DNA from: Xiphias gladius
Taxonomy: Eukaryota > Chordata > Actinopteri > Istiophoriformes > Xiphiidae
NCBI RefSeq assembly: GCF_016859285.1
Contig: NC_053422.1
Span: 22,147,001-22,211,000, forward strand
Reading direction: 5' to 3'
DNA length: 64,000 nucleotides
The stretch's first letter is position 1. Every line of letters starts with the position of its first letter. Made by a program: the position numbers and the translations under genes. The notes beneath the pieces were generated by a model. The model was not told where the DNA came from. It was given only the letters and a program-made list of their open reading frames with translations, and made no database searches. Below, in pieces: positions 59,401-64,000 of the stretch.

Positions 59401-62400
59401 TTCGTTTTGCTCACTGGAACACCCAGTACTCCTGTTTCACCCTGAGATGTGAGGTTATTTTGGTTCTTGGTCTCTAGGGTGAACCATAGGAACCTTGTTG
59501 TGATTGTTGAACAATGTTATGGGAATACAGTAGCTTCCTGTGGTTCCCAAATGATTTAAAGCATTTTTCTCCTGTTTTTGAAAGGTTGCAACCAAATATG
59601 GTAACTAAGTTTTACAGTCGCAAAGGGCTTAATAATGAAATGGGATTATCTCTTACTTGTTTAAACAAATGACAGAATTGTTAACATACTTTCAAAAATT
59701 GTTCAAAACGAAGCCTCCCTAAGATGTCATTGTTGTCACAATTGTATCACAAATTATTTGTACAATGTCCTATCCATCAGTTTATTTTTCATTAATATAA
59801 GACAAGTCCCTAGTAAATACTACTCTGAGCATTAATGTCTGGTATTGTCAACCAAGCACTGTAACAAGTGCATGATTGTGAGGGGTCTCATCACCCATCA
59901 TGCTTTGTGATATGTTGTGACATCTCCTTACAGCAGCAGAGCACTATGCTGTAGAGTTACTAAATCCCTCGGGATTTGATGTAAAGTGTACAACTTGAAT
60001 TGGTACAAAATTATTCTTTAGGCCTGGGAGGGAGAATGAAATGAAGAGGGCAACGTGTGTCATCTGTTCTGTTCAGATACTTTGATGAAAATAGCTGCCG
60101 GTCCTCTGTTGCCATGGAACAGCAGTCAAATTGAGAGATGGCCTATGTGCTTACATAAAGCCTAATTAATTTGGAAAGAGCAGATCTGTGTGTTAATGGA
60201 AAACAAAAGCCACATTACAGTTAAAAATACCGCTCAAATATGACATGATATAGCCAAACCATATCTTTGCTTATGTATGACTAAGTATTTTCTGTATTGT
60301 GAGTAGATTAGGATTACACAGGGCAGCCCTCAGAAGAAATGAATGTGTGAATGAAGCAAATACGGGATTCTCTTTTGTAGCCTGAAAATCTGACTGAATT
60401 GCCATTTCATTTTAAGAAATCGGAATCACTGCCAACAGGTATTCTCAGAGCGACCTCTTTAGACCATTTTGAATTGTTTAAATGGGCGAGAGCATGAATT
60501 TTTTAAATTCAGCAGAAATCTGTTGCATAATGTCACATTTCTGTTCTTGAATACAAGCACAACCCAATCCTTTTTATATAGACATTAAAAGTGGCAGAAG
60601 CTAACATGGCTGTGATCCCACTGTTTTTTTGTTATGTCCTAGGGAGGCAAGCAAAATGCAAACTGCATTAACTACATTTTTAAGTTTGAAAGATTAAAAC
60701 TTTTATGACAAGAAAATAAATTAAGGATTACATACTGTCACATCACACAGGAGTAAGAAATTCACATGCTGCTTACTAACAACTGCTTACTTTTACCGAC
60801 ATGGTAGCTGCACATGTGTAGCTTGACAGCCTGAGTTTGATGTGGAGCTTGGCTTTGATCTGTATGCAGGGGTTTTTGTGGTAAATTGGCTTCAACTTGA
60901 CATGGTATCTCTTTGTGTTCTTTGCACAACCAGCAGAGGGCATTCTAACTTAAAGAAACCCTTTAAATATAGTTGCCCTCCTAACTGCAACATCATCAAA
61001 ATGATTGGAGGCTGAGCAGCAAACCTCAACTTTTTGTTTGTCTCTCTGTCAGATAAAATTTTCTATTTTGACATTTTCTCAGTATGTAGATGGTGTAAGA
61101 ATTCAAATGTTTAATTAAATCATAATATTCTATGTAGATTAGTATGGTAGACACAATTTTAAAAGTAAATTTCTAATCTGAGGATACACTGAGGACATTG
61201 AGATGGAGATTTGTGTATTTTGGTTGTGAGCAATCTGATTCCTATATTTCAGTTAGAAAATATAAAAATAATCTTTATAAGCACAAATTTGTGCTACGGT
61301 CCAAGCTTGAGACTGAATACATAATGATTGAAATTGTTCAACAAATTTAAGCAATTAAAATTGTGAATTTTTTTTTTCAAAATTTTTTGTTCCTCCTTTT
61401 GTCAGTTGTACCATCCATCTAGGTACAATAGAGTATTAATATTTTGTTTGTCTTAAAGGCTGTGCCTGTCTTATGCTGAACAGTATACTTTGGCTCTGAT
61501 ACGCAGAGGAAACCAGCTTTGAGGTGAACTGCACATCTGGATATAGAGCTGTGTAAACTCAAGTTAGTCTGTGGCATAAATACAGCATGTAATTATTCAG
61601 ATGAGATGGGTCTAACTTTTTATTACCCTGTTGTCTCTTTGAAAGTGCTAGTTTTACTGCCTTGACTCCACAGTATTGTTTTGAGTCTGTTCCCTCTTAG
61701 TTCTTCACAACAGTGTGCACTGTGTTGGCCTGACCAGCCAGGACTGTTGATATTCTATGCAGTATTATGTTGCCCCTAGTAGGCCAGTGTGCAGAGAGCA
61801 GCTCCAGTCTCAGCTGTCTACAAAAGGTTAAGAATAATTCTCAGATTGAATACCCTCTTATTTTTGAAAGGCATCTAAGTAGATGCAGCATTATTTTGCT
61901 CAGAAAGATGTCTAGATCCCATAGTTACATGCGGTGTTATTCTGGGATGTTATGATGATCTCAGATGATACCCTGCTTAGTGCGTCTAAATTTAACTTGA
62001 ATATGCTCGCGGTTTTGTGGTTCATAAATGATATGTCTATAAACACTTCATGGACCGTGGTATGCCTATATAGTATTACTCAGGCACACTAGTGTGCATT
62101 CAACTAGCTTTTAAGTAAATTTATAATTTGATTGACTGTTATTAATTAAATTGCAATTATATCAATACTTAGTTTTGTTTTGGTTTTTTTTCTTTTGGTT
62201 TTTTTTAACTTATTAATCTTTATTTGGTCTAACAGCTGTCAGCAGCAGACAGAACCGAGTGGGTATCCCCACAGGCCGCTGGTGGTGGGCTGAACTCAAC
62301 TCATTAAAGATGGTATTTCTGATACGTCTCATGCTGTCCTCAGTGCTGTTACATAACAATAACTACACAGTCTCCTCAGAGACCAACTTTTATTTCAGAG

Positions 62401-63176
62401 GAACAACCTTTCCACAAGTGTCCAGTATCAATGATAAGTTCTTTTTTTTAACCCTTCTCCACTGTAACTGTTTTTTGTAGTGAGATTGTCAGTTCTGTGT
62501 TCCACTGTTTTGATGTTGCAGCATTGTGAGTGGCAGAGTAAACAGTGTTCTTCAACAGTTGGCTTGATGGTAGCTATTGCATAGGGGTATTTATAAAGCT
62601 TATGTAAATCAAAACTACAGTAGCATGGCCTTGCTCAAATAAGCTGTCCTTGGAAACCTGTATCTGCAGGGCACTAGATTAAAGTAGGACATGGAAAACT
62701 AATTGCATTCAGAGGATTCATTTTTGTGTCTGTGCTGCCGGAGAAGCAGCACTTGGAAACTTCTGACTGGCTGGTTGGACAGACCAGTTTTGTACTGCAG
62801 AATTGTCCCAGACTTTGACAAGGGAGTTTGCTGTATCTGTGACCCTGATGGAAGTTATATGGGCTGGGTTGCTGCTGTTGGACCAGCTGCAGCAGTTATG
62901 GAGGAGGGTATGATGATGATAAACATTGTCAAGCTAATCAACACATGTTCTTCCACAGTGGACAAGAACAAACCCACAGCCAGCTCCCGCCAGCAACACT
63001 CTCAGCAGCAACCATCCCAACCAAACCAGAGTCATGGACCTCCAGATGTAGTACCAGCGAGTGTCGCCAAGGGTGAGAGGAAGGACCAGAGCACCAAACA
63101 GCTCAGAGAGCTCCTGGCAGCCAGTAACCGCAGATTTCAGGCAGTCACCATTGTCCTGCAGCAAACATTGACTGAG
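50662..63176 (+). CDS. mtus1: Microtubule-associated tumour suppressor 1 homolog (ATIP3-like), partial
   Basis: Scaffold protein that binds microtubules; mammalian MTUS1/ATIP proteins interact with the AT2 angiotensin receptor and limit cell growth (family knowledge). Coding exons: 50,662-52,704; 52,926-53,160; 54,496-54,723; 56,246-56,338; 56,866-56,985; 62,959-63,176. The exon carrying the start opens at 50,558. All junctions are GT-AG and in frame, giving 979 aa before the window ends; the C-terminal coiled coil lies beyond it. Matches to human ATIP3: [12 protein letters not shown] near the start, [20 protein letters not shown] in the large exon, DVHSELSE around 820, and the shared core [20 protein letters not shown] at the end of the last exon. 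The large first exon (681 codons) is Ser-rich, with a Ser run near 610. Inner junctions are phase 1, which suits several alternative first exons. A TGA upstream in frame fixes ATG 50,662 as the first usable start. Confidence 0.93.
55274..55428 (+). promoter_or_regulatory. Candidate internal mtus1 promoter (CCAAT, X-box, TATA)
   Basis: In order: inverted CCAAT (ATTGG) 55,274-55,278; forward CCAAT 55,296-55,300; GTTGTCAAGGCAAC 55,322-55,335, which matches the RFX X-box palindrome GTTGCCATGGCAAC at 12 of 14 positions; and TATAAAAG 55,421-55,428. An ATG follows at 55,466 and a strong donor at 55,671. The layout is that of a compact promoter; use is inferred. Confidence 0.55.
55466..55670 (+). CDS. 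mtus1: Candidate alternative first coding exon of mtus1 (hydrophobic N-terminus)
   Basis: ATG 55,466 opens 68 codons and one base, ending at a near-ideal donor (GAGCA|GTAAGTGAG). The phase (1) fits the next mtus1 exon at 56,246, which starts with two bases to complete a codon, so splicing would add the residues VSGG/ISGG onward in frame. The encoded N-terminus begins [15 protein letters not shown], has a potential N-glycosylation site (NNSS, 21-24), and has a hydrophobic stretch at about 35-59 ([20 protein letters not shown]) long enough for a membrane segment or signal anchor. It lies 38 bp after a TATA box. I do not recognise this N-terminus; human MTUS1 does have several first exons. Transcript evidence would decide. 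Confidence 0.5.
56347..56403. repeat. (CA)n microsatellite next to a mtus1 exon
   Basis: About 28 CA units starting 8 bp after the donor of mtus1 exon 56,246-56,338. Confidence 0.97.
58370..58500 (+). promoter_or_regulatory. Candidate promoter of the ATIP1-type mtus1 transcript
   Basis: An inverted CCAAT (ATTGG) lies at 58,370-58,374, followed by a C/T-rich stretch (CTCCTCCCACCC, CCCCATCCCC) up to about 58,430. No TATA box. It lies about 450-550 bp upstream of the alternative start codon at 58,920. Location and composition suggest a promoter; no start site can be fixed. Confidence 0.4.
58920..59040 (+). CDS. mtus1: ATIP1-type alternative first coding exon of mtus1
   Basis: ATG 58,920 opens 40 codons plus one base, ending at AAGCAG|GTCTGT. 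The peptide begins [20 protein letters not shown] and continues [20 protein letters not shown]. This is a clear counterpart of the N-terminus of human ATIP1, the short MTUS1 isoform, which starts MLLSPKFSLSTIHIRLTAKG. The phase matches the shared exon at 62,959, so the short isoform would read ...[12 protein letters not shown] and then share the common C-terminal coiled coil outside the window. Short ATIP forms are the ones described as partners of the AT2 receptor in mammals. This exon fixes the identity of the gene as mtus1 rather than mtus2. Confidence 0.9.
62236..62262 (+). CDS. mtus1: Candidate 27-nt cassette microexon of mtus1
   Basis: A T-rich tract and CTAACAG precede CTGTCAGCAGCAGACAGAAC..., and GTATCC follows at 62,263. 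Both ends are phase 1, so the nine codons (about AVSSRQNRV, first codon completed by the upstream exon) can be included or skipped without changing the frame, between exon 56,985 (or 59,040) and exon 62,959. The donor is weaker than average. Unproven. Confidence 0.3.
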
Positions 63177-64000
63177 GTAAGAAAATTTTACTTACAAAGG
63201 AAAGTTCATTTTTATTTTTACCATTCTTTTGAATTTAATATTTAAAGGCCATGCACCCTTTACATTTTTTCCAAGCAAATTATCTAATCAATAAAGAAAA
63301 TTTACAATACTTTTCATAGATTCATAGGTTATTCAGGTAGGCAAGCATGACCCTGACAGTTTTTTAAAATCTGGGTTTTCAAGATTTGTTTGATTTAGAT
63401 CTGTTTGGATAGTGGTACCATGTTACTGGCCTCCAGGAACTGGATACCCCAAGGGAATATTCATCCCCATAGTGCATTACAAATAGATTTCTGCTATCAG
63501 CTGCCTTCCACCCGACCCCATCCATCGTACCGCTCCCCTCTTTTAGTGTTGTCAAAGCAAAATTATGATGTGGTGCCTGGACTCTATTAAGTAACTGTAC
63601 TTCAGGAGCCCTACAGTCTAATATAAGTGAATTATAAATTTGAGTATATAAAATGCCACAAGCTATTTCAGTCCCTCCAGTTGACATTAGAAATGTCCTT
63701 GTCAAATATTTCCTCACCATATATGTTTTCAGTACATAATGAAAGAACATGATTGAGTGAAATAACTGGACTTAGTGTGTCAGTGTTGAGATATTTCCAT
63801 CAAGTTACTTTGGGTTTAGTCATTTTTCTCAAAGAAAATTGATGCTTAATCTTGTTTTAATTCAAAGATAGGTCTAAGTGAAAAACTACAAAACACTTTT
63901 AGATATATTACAAATACTGAATCATGTGGTTCAAATGCTGTTCATTAAAAGCAGTAGCTGTGGGCATCAGGATTCATGATGTATGTGAGATTTGATCTTG
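63177..64000 (+). other. mtus1 intron reaching the window edge
   Basis: No further mtus1 exon is visible after the donor at 63,177. The next coiled-coil exons must lie beyond base 64,000. Confidence 0.6.

Larger units (their letters stand above)
56986..62235 (+). other. Large mtus1 intron interval holding the ATIP1-type exon
   Basis: Apart from the exon and promoter noted separately, no coding sequence was recognised. Segments at about 58,200-58,350 and 60,040-60,500 are less repetitive and more balanced in composition than their surroundings and could be conserved non-coding DNA; nothing in the sequence alone shows this. Confidence 0.4.

Noticed and set aside
62703-62958. Open frame running directly into the shared mtus1 exon
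   Set aside because: The acceptor at 62,958 and the phase match to upstream exons explain the exon; the upstream extension looks like intronic read-through with no promoter seen.

Overview
This window reads as nuclear DNA from a ray-finned fish, most likely a spiny-rayed (percomorph) teleost. The basis is GT-AG introns of moderate size, AT-rich intergenic DNA full of CA/TG microsatellites, and typical fish repeats: L2/CR1 and L1-type LINE remnants, hAT-like and TTAA-target MITEs, and Tc1/mariner fragments. Four protein-coding genes were assembled exon by exon; every junction used is GT-AG and keeps the reading frame.

Layout. 1-18.7 kb is gene-poor and holds decayed mobile elements and microsatellites. 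An endothelin B-type receptor gene (+ strand) runs from a TATA promoter at about 18.73 kb through a non-coding first exon to seven coding exons (23,700-29,773; 418 aa) and a long 3' UTR. polr1d (RPAC2, shared subunit of RNA polymerases I and III) lies on the - strand in five coding exons (39,108-35,274; 114 aa), with a dead Tc1-type transposon in one intron. vamp7 (longin R-SNARE) is on the + strand in seven coding exons (41,598-44,431; 220 aa), head to head with polr1d across a 2.5 kb gap between start codons. mtus1 (ATIP microtubule-associated protein) follows on the + strand from about 45.6 kb, with coding exons 50,662-63,176; it runs off the right edge, so its C-terminal coiled coil is missing.

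The most interesting region is inside mtus1. Besides the full-length (ATIP3-like) start there is a clear ATIP1-type alternative first exon at 58,920. A second candidate first exon at 55,466 has its own TATA box, CCAAT boxes and an RFX-like X-box; it encodes a hydrophobic N-terminus and ends in the same splice phase. A candidate 27-nt cassette microexon lies at 62,236. Elsewhere, a TTAA-target MITE sits inside an hAT-like MITE whose uninterrupted relative occurs 24 kb away in the receptor gene, and the receptor carries Ala where mammalian endothelin receptors have Asp in TM2.

The four genes do not form a pathway; the receptor gene sits near vamp7, which recalls the neighbourhood of EDNRB2 in other vertebrates. 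No tRNA, rRNA, CRISPR or prokaryotic features were seen.
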